This document shows positions 9,645 to 18,534 of a DNA stretch of 47,653 bases, in pieces (position 1 is the stretch's first letter; each line of letters starts with the position of its first letter). The position numbers and the translations under genes are program-made. A model generated the notes under the pieces. The model made no database searches. It worked only from the letters and a program-made list of their open reading frames with translations, and had not been told where the DNA came from. The DNA comes from Phocaeicola sp. (GTDB lineage: Bacteria > Bacteroidota > Bacteroidia > Bacteroidales > Bacteroidaceae), in NCBI GenBank assembly GCA_020026175.1, contig JAHHQV010000016.1, positions 1 to 47,653 on the forward strand, written 5' to 3'.

Positions 9645-9652
9645 CAAATTTA
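9645..9652 (-). promoter_or_regulatory. -7 promoter element for mfd
   Basis: On the minus strand this reads TAAATTTG, a perfect TAnnTTTG match, 20 bp upstream of the mfd ATG. It lies only 12 bp from the -7 element of the divergent TPR gene, so the two polymerase footprints overlap. Confidence 0.65.
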
Positions 9653-9664
9653 TAAAAAAGTTAT

Positions 9665-9672
9665 TACATTTG
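9665..9672 (+). promoter_or_regulatory. -7 promoter element for the TPR-protein gene
   Basis: TACATTTG, a perfect TAnnTTTG match, ends 27 bp before the ATG at 9700. A TTG at 9639-9641 may be the -33 element, though the 23-bp gap is longer than usual. Confidence 0.65.
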
Positions 9673-9699
9673 CGACAATAAGACAAACTACTAATCAGC

Positions 9700-11853
9700 A
9701 TGAAAAGAGACACAATAGAATTAGTATCGAAGCACAACCTTAGGGAAGCCCTAAGCAAGCTTGGTGAAACAGCCGGGAAATTGGAGCACTGGCAGTTGAA
9801 ATCGGAAATAGACAACCTTGATACAACATATAATTATATGTTGCAATATGCCTCACAGGGAGTTAACGACCCGTCACGAAATGTAATGTACAACAATATA
9901 GTGAAAAAGATATATGCATTGACAAGGATAACAGATGCTTTGGACGAACTGAAGAACGGAAGCAGATACTTGTCAAGAATGTACAAGACTATAAAAAAAC
10001 TGAAACCATACGAAGAGGCTTTGGAGGAACTGGAATCGGCATACGATTTTATGATTACGACAGACAACAATGGTAAACAGGACATGGCAAACGCCCTCAA
10101 GAAAATGCAGACAATTACTGATGAACTTTTTACCAAAATATGGATGCCTGTAGTATGGAGCAAGGAAGACTATCTGTCGGTAACGGAAATGATAGACTCT
10201 GATGATATAGACGACAATATCAAGGCGGTGATTATAGCTGCCGTAGGGCTGAGCCTAATAGAGTTGATGGATCCTTACAAGACAAGACTACTGATACATT
10301 CATACATTGGAGGATTCAGTCCATTGGTATCACAAAGAGCATTGACATGTCTCATCATATCATTGCTTTATACAGAAAGCCAAATAGAAGAATCGTACGA
10401 TGAACTGAATCAAGAGTTCAAGGCTCTGAGCCTAAATCCTGACTTTGCCGATGATATACAGAGGATTATAAAACAACTTATCCTTTCGCTCGACACAGAA
10501 GAAATAGATAAGAAGATGCGTGATGAAATAATCCCATCAATAATGAAAAGTTCGTATTTCAAGAAGTCAGTAGAGGACATTATAGAGCTAAAATCAGATG
10601 AATTTACAGAAAAGAACCCACAATGGCAAAGTCTGAAAGACAATATAAAGGAGCTCGACAATCTGAGAATGGAGGGAGCCGATACTAATATGGGAGCATT
10701 TTCACAACTGAAAAGGTATCAGTTCTTCAACAACCCTGCACACTGGTTTTATCCTTACAGTACGGATACTCCTGAAATATACGAACTGATGAACAAAGCA
10801 GGTAATGAAGACTATAAAGCTATATTGGAAGCTATAATGGAATTTCCAGATATGTGTAACTCCGACAGATATTCGCTGTGTCTCACACTGAAAGATATGT
10901 CTCAGTTTCCTATGGACGGACTGAAAGAGGGACTTACTGCACAATATAACATGATGAAGGAGAAACTTGCGGAATTGGGAGACAATAATAAGATGGAAAA
11001 GGAAACCGTGAGCAGACATTTCATACAAGACTATTACAGATTCTGCAAATTGTGGGCTTCTAAAGAAGACAAAAAGGATATATTCACGGATAAACTGACC
11101 GTATGGAAACCTAAACTGATATACAACACTTTGGAAGAGAGCGGACATCTGAAATCTATTGCCGATTATCTTTTCTCGAAAGACTATATATCAGAAGCAC
11201 TAGAAATATACAGACATACTGTAGAAATAAATCCTAGCGACATTGAGTCTTTACAGAAGATTGGCTACGCCTATATCAAAAGTCATGATTACGAACTGGC
11301 TGTAGATGTACTGGACAAGGCTAACATGTTGGAACCGGATAATGAATGGACTCTAAAAAACCTTGCCGTATGTTACAAGAAAACAGGAAATGCCGAAACT
11401 GCACTGAAATATCTGAAAGAAGCCGAAGCACTGAACCCTGATGACATCAAGTTGTGCAATCAGACAGGAATAACTCTTATACAGCTTGAGAGGTTTGATG
11501 AAGCCATCAAGCAGATGTATAAGGTAGAGTACTTCAGCTCGAAAAAGAATCCTGCAAGAAGAGCCATAGCATGGTGCTACTTCATGACCGGCAAACTGGA
11601 TGAAGCTTCAGAAATGTTTGGTAAAATAATAGAAACAGATGATGTCTGTACTGATGACTACATAAATTTAGGACATGTTTATCTTTTGAAATCAGACATA
11701 CATAAAGCTATAGAATACTACAAAATATCCAGCAATTTATCTGGTGACAAAGAATCTTTCCACAAAAAATTCTCTGAAGATGCCGACATGCTGAAAGCTA
11801 AAGGCATATCAGAAGAAATGACATATATGATACCAGACATGGTGTACATGTAA
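9700..11853 (+). CDS. large tetratricopeptide-repeat protein
   Basis: A 717-residue cytoplasmic protein with no signal peptide. The first ~480 residues are predicted all-alpha by composition and show no domain I recognise. Residues about 485-690 hold about five TPR units, recognisable from repeats such as 'SEALEIYRHTVEINPSDIESLQKIGYAY', quoted here only by its pattern: alternating A/Y/L at helix positions and 'P.D' turns. TPRs are protein-protein docking surfaces. It faces mfd divergently and its promoter overlaps that of mfd. Nothing ties it functionally to repair. Transcription ends at the hairpin 11971-12020. The gene is certain; the role is unknown. Confidence 0.85.
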   Translation: MKRDTIELVSKHNLREALSKLGETAGKLEHWQLKSEIDNLDTTYNYMLQYASQGVNDPSRNVMYNNIVKKIYALTRITDALDELKNGSRYLSRMYKTIKKLKPYEEALEELESAYDFMITTDNNGKQDMANALKKMQTITDELFTKIWMPVVWSKEDYLSVTEMIDSDDIDDNIKAVIIAAVGLSLIELMDPYKTRLLIHSYIGGFSPLVSQRALTCLIISLLYTESQIEESYDELNQEFKALSLNPDFADDIQRIIKQLILSLDTEEIDKKMRDEIIPSIMKSSYFKKSVEDIIELKSDEFTEKNPQWQSLKDNIKELDNLRMEGADTNMGAFSQLKRYQFFNNPAHWFYPYSTDTPEIYELMNKAGNEDYKAILEAIMEFPDMCNSDRYSLCLTLKDMSQFPMDGLKEGLTAQYNMMKEKLAELGDNNKMEKETVSRHFIQDYYRFCKLWASKEDKKDIFTDKLTVWKPKLIYNTLEESGHLKSIADYLFSKDYISEALEIYRHTVEINPSDIESLQKIGYAYIKSHDYELAVDVLDKANMLEPDNEWTLKNLAVCYKKTGNAETALKYLKEAEALNPDDIKLCNQTGITLIQLERFDEAIKQMYKVEYFSSKKNPARRAIAWCYFMTGKLDEASEMFGKIIETDDVCTDDYINLGHVYLLKSDIHKAIEYYKISSNLSGDKESFHKKFSEDADMLKAKGISEEMTYMIPDMVYM

Positions 11854-11970
11854 GCAAACGCATTAAATAAAAGTGACACAATTGTGTGTGTGTGTTGGGA
11901 AGTAATCTAAAAAACAGTGTTTGTAGAAAACAATACACACATTATTTGCAGCTATAATACTCAAAGTATA

Positions 11971-12020
11971 AAAAAGCCGTTATCAGAATCAAGCTAACCT
12001 AATTCTGATAACGGCTTTTT
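11971..12020. terminator. bidirectional terminator between convergent TPR gene and plsC
   Basis: A 19-bp perfect stem (AAAAAGCCGTTATCAGAAT at 11971-11989 pairing with 12002-12020) closes a 12-nt loop. It is flanked by A-runs on the left and T-runs on the right, as expected for termination in both directions. Confidence 0.9.
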
Positions 12021-12086
12021 AATGTTTTAAGTCAAAATCTGTATGCCTTGATGTATATATCATTTATATACACAAAAGCAAGTAGT

Positions 12087-12845
12087 TTATTGGTCTGGAT
12101 TATCTACCTTTCCCTTATATTCGTCAGGCAAACCAGACTCTATAGTCTTATATGATTCATTCATAAGTTCTTTGATGTTATCCATCCCCTTACACTTTGG
12201 AAATATAGGCTTATGTATAGTCAGTTTCATGGGATGCCACGAAAGAAGTTTGCCTGTACGTGGAAGTATCTGAAAAGAACCGTGTATGGTAAGTGGAACT
12301 ACAGGCAACTGCAACTCGTCTGCAAGTTGGAAAGCTCCTTTTCTGAAGAATCCCATATGTCCTGTAAAACTTCTGGCCCCTTCTGGAAAAACCACAAGCG
12401 AAGTTCCATCCTGCAATACATGGAAAGCGCGCTCTATAGTTTCGTGTACCTTACGCGGACCAGACTTGTCTACAAAGATAAAACCTGCTGATTCGCATGC
12501 CTTGCCTACAAAAGGTATCTTTCTCAAACTCTTTTTCATCATCCACTTGAAATTACGATCAAGGAAGCCATATATCAGAAATATGTCAAAAGAACCCTGA
12601 TGGTTTGCTACAAACACATACGACTGATTCCTGTCAATATTCTCATGCCCACTAACTTTTACAGGAAGAAGAAGTACGTAACACATAAGTTGCGACCACA
12701 ACTTGCCGGGATAATATCCCCAAAAATTACCATTTCCAAAACGACAACCAACTATAGTGACAATAGCTGTCAGAATTGTTAATACCAGACAAATAGGAAA
12801 TGCTACTATCAGCTGGTAGATAATGTATAAACATTTCATAACCAT
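12087..12845 (-). CDS. plsC: 1-acyl-sn-glycerol-3-phosphate acyltransferase
   Basis: A 252-residue PlsC-family enzyme that adds the second acyl chain to lysophosphatidic acid at the inner membrane. A hydrophobic N-terminal segment (about residues 5-33) anchors it. The catalytic HX4D motif reads NHQGSFD (His82, Asp87). The glycerol-phosphate-binding motif is FPEGARS (Glu155), with 'PVVPLTIHGS' further on. It follows the metallophosphoesterase gene on the same strand by 53 bp and may be co-transcribed with it. An in-frame ATG two codons further in is an equally possible start. Confidence 0.9.
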   Translation of the reverse strand: MVMKCLYIIYQLIVAFPICLVLTILTAIVTIVGCRFGNGNFWGYYPGKLWSQLMCYVLLLPVKVSGHENIDRNQSYVFVANHQGSFDIFLIYGFLDRNFKWMMKKSLRKIPFVGKACESAGFIFVDKSGPRKVHETIERAFHVLQDGTSLVVFPEGARSFTGHMGFFRKGAFQLADELQLPVVPLTIHGSFQILPRTGKLLSWHPMKLTIHKPIFPKCKGMDNIKELMNESYKTIESGLPDEYKGKVDNPDQ

Positions 12846-12898
12846 ATTATTCTCATTTTATTTATTACTAGCAATAACTACATAAATCAAGTGAAATT

Positions 12899-14059
12899 CT
12901 AACCTTTTTTCAGTGTAATGACCGTTATTTCAGGCCAAGCACCTATTCTCATAGGAAATAAGACAAATCCCATACCTATATTGACATAAAGTCCACGAGA
13001 ACCCTCAAGATATAAACCGTTATGCTCGGGATATACTAACGATGATGCCGAAAGACCGAAAAACGAAATCTGCATATCGTGAGTATGTCCAGCCAACATC
13101 AGTTCTACATCTCCTTGTGGAAGAACTTCCCTCCTCCAATGCGTCGGGTCGTGACTCATGAGAACCTGAAACATTCCCTCAGTACCACTGATAGCATCAT
13201 CAAGTCTTGCATAATCAGGAAAAGGAGGTTTACCACTATTCTCTACACCTATAACAGCTATAGAATCATTGCCACGTCTTATAACAACATGGCTGTTGTT
13301 AAGCATATGCCATCCCATAGCGTTCTGCATGCTTATAAGAGAGTCTACATCAGCCAGTCGGTCGGTTTCTGTATTCCACGACGAATACAGACCATAGTCA
13401 TGGTTTCCCAACACAGAATATACACCATCGGTCGCCTTAAGCCTTGAAAACACATCAACAAGACCAGACAACTCTACAGAACTGCTATTGACCATATCTC
13501 CAGTAAACAGAGCAATATCTGCCTTCTGCGACAAACATATATCCATAGCCTTGTTAAGAGCTACAGTATCACCTCTCCAACTTCCGGAATGTATGTCTGA
13601 CAGCTGAAGTATCCTGTATCCATCAAACGCCTCTGGCAAATCTGGATGACAGAAAGTGACCTCCTTCACTGTAAACTTCTCTTTACCAGCAGTTGCACCA
13701 AATATGATATATCCTAGCACAAACAGTGCCAGAACAGACGACAATGCTGCATATGGTAGGCTCCTTCTTGTCAACAACCTGCCAATTCCTTTGACAAAAA
13801 GACTGAAAAGCATAAAAAACAATTTGGGAACACATATACACATAGCTACAATGAGATAAACACCAAAGTAACCGTATAGTGAATCTTTGAACAATGCAAA
13901 TACAAACATACCTGCAAGCATCAGTATACCAGGTGTCCAAAGCAAAAAAGAGAATATCCTGTTGTTCGTATTCTTTATGTAATATTTATATATATACCAA
14001 TCGGGTAACAAAAAAAGAAACGTAAACGCTACCAATACTCTAAGTAATACCAACTGCAT
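12899..14059 (-). CDS. membrane-anchored calcineurin-like metallophosphoesterase
   Basis: A 386-residue protein with four likely transmembrane helices (about 5-20, 36-58, 64-90, 103-122) followed by a YkuE/YaeI-type phosphoesterase domain. All metal-binding motifs are present: 'LSDIHSG' (Asp155, His157), 'GDMVN' (Asp188), 'GNHDYG' (Asn219, His220), 'SHDPTHW' and 'GHTHDMQ'. The domain probably faces the periplasm and hydrolyses a phosphoester. Some relatives act on UDP-diacylglucosamine (LpxH-like) or phospholipids, and the adjacent plsC is compatible with envelope-lipid turnover. That substrate is an inference, not shown by the sequence. Confidence 0.88.
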   Translation of the reverse strand: MQLVLLRVLVAFTFLFLLPDWYIYKYYIKNTNNRIFSFLLWTPGILMLAGMFVFALFKDSLYGYFGVYLIVAMCICVPKLFFMLFSLFVKGIGRLLTRRSLPYAALSSVLALFVLGYIIFGATAGKEKFTVKEVTFCHPDLPEAFDGYRILQLSDIHSGSWRGDTVALNKAMDICLSQKADIALFTGDMVNSSSVELSGLVDVFSRLKATDGVYSVLGNHDYGLYSSWNTETDRLADVDSLISMQNAMGWHMLNNSHVVIRRGNDSIAVIGVENSGKPPFPDYARLDDAISGTEGMFQVLMSHDPTHWRREVLPQGDVELMLAGHTHDMQISFFGLSASSLVYPEHNGLYLEGSRGLYVNIGMGFVLFPMRIGAWPEITVITLKKG

Positions 14060-14188
14060 AATTATAATGACATTTATTAAAACCGTTAATTATATAACAT
14101 CATATCTGAATGTACGAAAGAAAAGTATTATAGTCACACTGAATACACATTACAGAAATCTGAAAGACAAAACTTCCACAAGAAATAT

Positions 14189-15091
14189 CTATAGATTTAC
14201 GCTTAGGAAAGGCCTTATTTCATCAATACTTTTACCTCTTCGACGAGCATAATCGGCAAGCTGTTCATCATCTATCTTACCGACACTAAAATATCTGGAT
14301 TGAGGATGTGAGAACATCAGACCACTGACTGAAGCATGTGGACACATCATTCCATTGTCTGTCAAACTGATACCTATACGTCCCAAATCAAGAATTTCAT
14401 CGAGCAGAAAATTTACAGACATATCAGGCAGCGAAGGATAACCCACAGCAGGACGTATACCACAATAATCTTCCCTTAGCAACCCATGCTTTGTCAGATG
14501 TTCGTCAGGAGCATAGGCCCACACCTCCTTGCGTATAATTTCGTGTATACGCTCAGCAGCAGCTTCTGCCAATCTTTCTGCCAAAGTCTTACAAAGCATC
14601 ATATCATAATCATCGCCCACAAACAGCTCTTCCATCTTTGGGTCAATAGTTGTAGCAAAGCATCCCACAGTATCTTTTATACCTGTAGAATATGGCCTTA
14701 CAAAATCACTAAGGCATAAGAAAGGATCTCCCGGACGAATATTTGTCTGCTGCCTCAACAGCGGAAATACAACATTGCCATCAAGCAACAGATTATCACC
14801 ATCAGAATTGGCATCCATTAATCTATAAATAGCATATACCTTGAATTTTCCGTCAAGGCTATTAATCATCCTTACCGTCTCCTTATGCAGTTGCATGGCT
14901 TCTGCAGCCTTGCTCCTGTCTTCTTGCGGAAACGATGCCAGCCACATGGCTCTACACGAATCGCATCCATGAATATCAGCTATAGCCGAATATTTAGGCT
15001 GAAAGCCCCAAGCATGAAAAAAATAAATCCAGTTTATATACTCTGCCAAATCGTGTATTTCAAATTCCTTTACCGTTATGTCTACCTGCAT
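14189..15091 (-). CDS. stand-alone methionine synthase (MetH) activation domain protein
   Basis: A 300-residue protein matching the C-terminal reactivation domain of cobalamin-dependent methionine synthase, which reductively methylates inactive cob(II)alamin using AdoMet. The AdoMet-binding motif appears as 'RPAVGYPSLPDMS' (about 213-225), with the family's 'SGLMFSHPQSRYFSVGKI' towards the end. The usual His of the PDHT motif is Met here. In many Bacteroidetes this domain is a separate gene, so MetH is split; the catalytic part is not in the window. I chose the ATG at 15091 rather than the one at 15154 because family similarity begins there and the extra 21 residues look unrelated. It follows pyrC on the same strand. 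Confidence 0.85.
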   Translation of the reverse strand: MQVDITVKEFEIHDLAEYINWIYFFHAWGFQPKYSAIADIHGCDSCRAMWLASFPQEDRSKAAEAMQLHKETVRMINSLDGKFKVYAIYRLMDANSDGDNLLLDGNVVFPLLRQQTNIRPGDPFLCLSDFVRPYSTGIKDTVGCFATTIDPKMEELFVGDDYDMMLCKTLAERLAEAAAERIHEIIRKEVWAYAPDEHLTKHGLLREDYCGIRPAVGYPSLPDMSVNFLLDEILDLGRIGISLTDNGMMCPHASVSGLMFSHPQSRYFSVGKIDDEQLADYARRRGKSIDEIRPFLSVNL

Positions 15092-15211
15092 AAATGTTAT
15101 ATATAGGAGATTAAATGATTCAAAAAAAACGCATGAATTTATAATAGCATACATTCCAAAATTATCGAATAGACGTAGCTGTCATTACGATAACAAGGAA
15201 CAACAATCAAG

Positions 15212-16552
15212 TTATCTGTCAAATACCAGAGCCTGACCTCTATTCAAAGTATTAACTTTTCCGTCGCTATATGCAAGTATTCCATTTACATATGTCTTCT
15301 CAACCTTACCATGAAAAGTCTTTCCTTCCATAGGACTCCAGCCACATTTACTTTCTATGCAATCAGTTTCCACTGTCCACTCGCTGTCAGGATTCAGTAT
15401 CACAAGGTCTGCCTTATACCCTTCACGTATGAAACCTCTGTCTTTAATCTGATATAATTCTGACGGATTATGACACATTTTCCTCACAAGCTGCTCTATT
15501 GTAAGGATTCCATCCTTCACAAGTTCAAAAACACTGACCAACGAGAACTGAACAGATGGCATACCCGAAACTGCTTTCAATGCCCCTCCTTGTTTTTCGG
15601 CAATAAGATGTGGCGCATGATCGGTACCTATTACATCTATAATATTAGAGTTCAACGCCTTGCGCAAAGAATCTCTGTCGGATACAGTCTTTATACTAGG
15701 ATTACACTTTATGCGTGCTCCCAAAGTTGCATAATCTTCATCACAGAACATAAGATGCGATACACATGCTTCGGCAGTTATCTTTTTTTCACCTATAGGT
15801 TTATCATCAAATAACTGTAATTCTTTTGCTGTACTTACATGCAATATATGCAGACGTGCTCTGGTTTCCTTAGCCAGTTTTACTGCCAAAGATGACGATT
15901 CGTAACAAGCCTCTTCACTTCTAATAACCGGATGAAGACTTATATCTGCATCATCACCATACTTTTCCTTTGCAGCAACTGTATTACGACTTATGATGTT
16001 CTGGTCTTCACAATGAGTTGCGATAAGCATTCCTGCTTCCGAGAATATTCTTTTAAGAGTTTCCATGCGGTCTACAAGCATATTGCCCGTACTTGCACCC
16101 ATAAACAGTTTCACCCCACACACATGAGTCTTGTCGAGTGCAGCAAGCTGCTCGGCATTATTGTTTGTAGCACCAAAATAAAATGAATAATTTACGATAC
16201 ACTTGTTTGCAGCATCAGCAAACTTATTGTTCAAAGCTTCAAGAGTAGTAGTCTGAGGTATACAGTTTGGCATATCCATAAAAGAAGTAACCCCTCCGGC
16301 TGCCGCTGCAGCAGTTTCGGTTGTCATATCAGCCTTATGTGTAAGCCCCGGATCACGAAAATGCACATGATCATCTATTACACCTGGTATCAGATAACAT
16401 CCATGAGCATCAATAGTTTCGTCAATCTCAAAATCAGGAGCATCATCACCGTTTATAACCTTACATATATTTTCACCGTCGATAACTACAGAACCTCTAA
16501 ATTTATTATCTTCATTTACAATAATAGCGTTTTTAATCCAAGTCTTCTTCAT
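15212..16552 (-). CDS. pyrC: dihydroorotase (amidohydrolase)
   Basis: A 446-residue type I dihydroorotase-like amidohydrolase that closes carbamoyl aspartate to dihydroorotate in pyrimidine synthesis. Metal ligands are visible: 'DHVHFRDPG' (His62, His64), the carbamylated-lysine candidate in 'GVKLFMGAS' (Lys148), His180, His238 and 'GTDHAPH' (Asp311). The ATG at 16552 is preferred over a TTG four codons upstream that overlaps the previous stop. It lies 8 bp after the glycosyltransferase gene, so the two form an operon. Close relatives include allantoinase and hydantoinase; the absence of purine or hydantoin genes nearby favours pyrimidine synthesis. Confidence 0.9.
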   Translation of the reverse strand: MKKTWIKNAIIVNEDNKFRGSVVIDGENICKVINGDDAPDFEIDETIDAHGCYLIPGVIDDHVHFRDPGLTHKADMTTETAAAAAGGVTSFMDMPNCIPQTTTLEALNNKFADAANKCIVNYSFYFGATNNNAEQLAALDKTHVCGVKLFMGASTGNMLVDRMETLKRIFSEAGMLIATHCEDQNIISRNTVAAKEKYGDDADISLHPVIRSEEACYESSSLAVKLAKETRARLHILHVSTAKELQLFDDKPIGEKKITAEACVSHLMFCDEDYATLGARIKCNPSIKTVSDRDSLRKALNSNIIDVIGTDHAPHLIAEKQGGALKAVSGMPSVQFSLVSVFELVKDGILTIEQLVRKMCHNPSELYQIKDRGFIREGYKADLVILNPDSEWTVETDCIESKCGWSPMEGKTFHGKVEKTYVNGILAYSDGKVNTLNRGQALVFDR

Positions 16553-16560
16553 AATAACAA

Positions 16561-17304
16561 TCAATTCTTTTTAGGATATTTTCTGAACCATCCATCCCAT
16601 CTCAGTTTCATAACTCCAAATACAGCCTCTCCGAAAATACTGCTGTTCATCTTTGATGTACCCAACTCTCTGTTTACAAAAATCACAGGAACCTCAACAA
16701 CCTTGAATCCGCACTTATAGGCAGTATACTTCATCTCTATCTGAAAAGCATAGCCTTTAAATCTCACTTTATCAAGAGGAATTGTTTCGAGGACTTGTCT
16801 TCTGTAGCATTTGAATCCTGCCGTGGTATCACAAACGGGTATGCCTGTTATAAATCGGACGTACTTTGAAGCAAAGTATGACATCAGCACTCTACCCATA
16901 GGCCAGTTAACCACATTTACACCACTGATATATCTGGAACCTATAGCCACATCACCACCGTCGTCATGACAAGCCTTATAAAGTTTTGGCAAATCATTCG
17001 GATTGTGACTGAAATCAGCATCCATCTCAAATATATAATCGTATTTGTTTTCTACAGCCCATTTGAATCCTGTGATATAAGCTGTGCCTAGTCCGAGCTT
17101 TCCTTTTCTTTCAATGATAAAAAGTCTGTCTGGAAATTCTGATTGAAGTTTCTTCACTATATCGGCTGTACCGTCAGGAGAGTTGTCCTCTATGATAAGA
17201 ATATGGAAACATTTTTCCAACCCAAATACAGCTCTGATTATATTTTCTATATTTTCCTTCTCGTTATAAGTAGGAATAATCACTATACTGTCACTATTAT
17301 GCAT
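16561..17304 (-). CDS. polyprenol-phosphate mannosyltransferase-like GT2 glycosyltransferase
   Basis: A 247-residue GT-A glycosyltransferase of the dolichol-phosphate mannose synthase type. It transfers a sugar (usually mannose from GDP-mannose) to a polyprenyl phosphate on the cytoplasmic face of the membrane. Motifs in order: 'IIPTYNEKENI' (9-19), 'IIEDNSPDGT' (37-46), the DxD at Asp95/Asp97 in 'EMDADFSHNP', 'GSRYISG', and 'GFKCYRR'. There is no C-terminal membrane segment, so it is the short soluble form. In Bacteroidetes such enzymes can feed lipid-linked sugars to O-glycosylation; that link is inference. It is the promoter-proximal gene of the unit with pyrC. Confidence 0.88.
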   Translation of the reverse strand: MHNSDSIVIIPTYNEKENIENIIRAVFGLEKCFHILIIEDNSPDGTADIVKKLQSEFPDRLFIIERKGKLGLGTAYITGFKWAVENKYDYIFEMDADFSHNPNDLPKLYKACHDDGGDVAIGSRYISGVNVVNWPMGRVLMSYFASKYVRFITGIPVCDTTAGFKCYRRQVLETIPLDKVRFKGYAFQIEMKYTAYKCGFKVVEVPVIFVNRELGTSKMNSSIFGEAVFGVMKLRWDGWFRKYPKKN

Positions 17305-17539
17305 AATATTTTCTATAAAACTTTATGGCAAAGATAAAAAAAGGCTGGCGCAGTGACAAACGAAAATGAAGTTTTTCAATATATTCCATCTGAAGAAACC
17401 AACACAAAATGCTGTGTCCCTACAAACAAGCACAATACAAAGCCAGACTTATAGTCCAACATTTAGTTTTGTTCAAAAAAAATCAAATCCGAAAACAGGC
17501 ATAAAGACAATTAAATTTACTCATGATTTCACAGCGTTG

Positions 17540-18217
17540 CTATTCTCTTCCTTCAGCCATCATTATATATTCCTTTACAAGAGAGTTGTTTCTGAACGAC
17601 TCTGGAGCCTCATCCATTATTTCTTTCAGCAAAGGAGACATATACGGATAAGGGAATGAATTTCCTATCATTATGAAGACTCCAGGGCCAAGAACATTTT
17701 CACTATTTTCTATTATGAATGTCTTTGCCAGACGATTCATTTTTTCAGACAAGTCACTACGTTTTTTGTCTATCTTATGCTGAACGGTATTCAAATCCAT
17801 TCCGTCCATTATCATTCTGCTTTCCTCACGCTCTACATTGTAAGCCATATCGTCAAGCAAAGTTTTGTCTTCTATAAACCTGTTGAATTTGTCATTCAGA
17901 GGAGTACCCTTTATAGATATGCCAGCATTGTCAATGTTTATTTTTATATCTCCTTCCTCAAGCACCAACGGCATTATGCAGTCATTGTCCATATAAAGCG
18001 AAGCCAACATCACAGAATCAACCACTCCATTCATGCTGAAAATTCCGTGAATCACTTCTGCCGAATCTATCTTGACAAGTTTATCGTTCGAAACAACCTT
18101 TATGAACAACATCTTGCCATCAAGTTTTGACATTGATGTAGAACCTTCCACTCTATATTTTTTACCACAAGAGACTAAAGTTGAAACAAAAAACACTAGA
18201 AAACAAAACCTAAACAT
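17540..18217 (-). CDS. DUF4369-domain lipoprotein
   Basis: A 225-residue lipoprotein. The signal peptide ends in a lipobox, LVSC, with the lipidated Cys at residue 17. The first ~100 mature residues fit DUF4369, a beta-rich domain common in Bacteroidetes and often found in front of thioredoxin-like domains: 'DGKMLFIKV...KIDSAEV..G.FSMNG' then 'VLEEGDIKINID' and 'IKGTPLNDKFNRF'. No thioredoxin domain (CxxC) follows. The C-terminal half is helical, with many charged residues, and is otherwise unassigned. I use the ATG at 18217 instead of a GTG two codons upstream. Start and promoter are coherent with TAACTTTG about 35 bp upstream. Confidence 0.82.
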   Translation of the reverse strand: MFRFCFLVFFVSTLVSCGKKYRVEGSTSMSKLDGKMLFIKVVSNDKLVKIDSAEVIHGIFSMNGVVDSVMLASLYMDNDCIMPLVLEEGDIKINIDNAGISIKGTPLNDKFNRFIEDKTLLDDMAYNVEREESRMIMDGMDLNTVQHKIDKKRSDLSEKMNRLAKTFIIENSENVLGPGVFIMIGNSFPYPYMSPLLKEIMDEAPESFRNNSLVKEYIMMAEGRE

Positions 18218-18534
18218 GTACACTGTTAATTTATAGAATTAATTTTTTCGGCAAAGTTACAGTGTTTATGTTAATTGCTAACTTATTTTTATCCAAAATA
18301 ATACTAAATATAAAAGGATAATAAGTTTAAAAATCCAAACAAAGATTATCCTTGATTACATTTTTCACAAAAAGTTATATTTTAGAATGTCAAATTAAAG
18401 TTAATCGGATGGTAAATACTATCTTTGTAAAGCTTTAAACAATGGTTTCAAGCAGATAATGTTATACATAAGTAACATTGGATAACAAAGGAATACAAAA
18501 TCAAAAACAATAACTTTTCAAAAATTATTTTCAA
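18218..18534. other. divergent promoter region between DUF4369 lipoprotein and DPP7 genes
   Basis: 317 bp with no gene. On the minus strand, TAACTTTG (18259 to 18252) is a perfect -7 element for the lipoprotein. On the plus strand, TATCTTTG (18420-18427) is a perfect -7 element for the S46 peptidase pair and predicts a leader of about 100 nt. Within that leader AATGTTA (18458-18464) and TAACATT (18473-18479) can form a small hairpin. The remainder is plain AT-rich DNA. Confidence 0.55.
18420..18427 (+). promoter_or_regulatory. -7 promoter element for the S46 peptidase pair
   Basis: TATCTTTG, a perfect TAnnTTTG match, 107 bp before the first peptidase ATG. No clear TTTG at -33. Confidence 0.5.

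Noticed and set aside
15092..15154. Longer N-terminus for the MetH activation-domain protein
   Set aside because: The additional 21 residues resemble neither the family nor a signal peptide, and the family match begins at the downstream ATG.
16553..16564. TTG start for pyrC, overlapping the upstream glycosyltransferase stop
   Set aside because: An ATG at 16552 begins exactly where the family's N-terminus starts; the extra four codons add nothing conserved.
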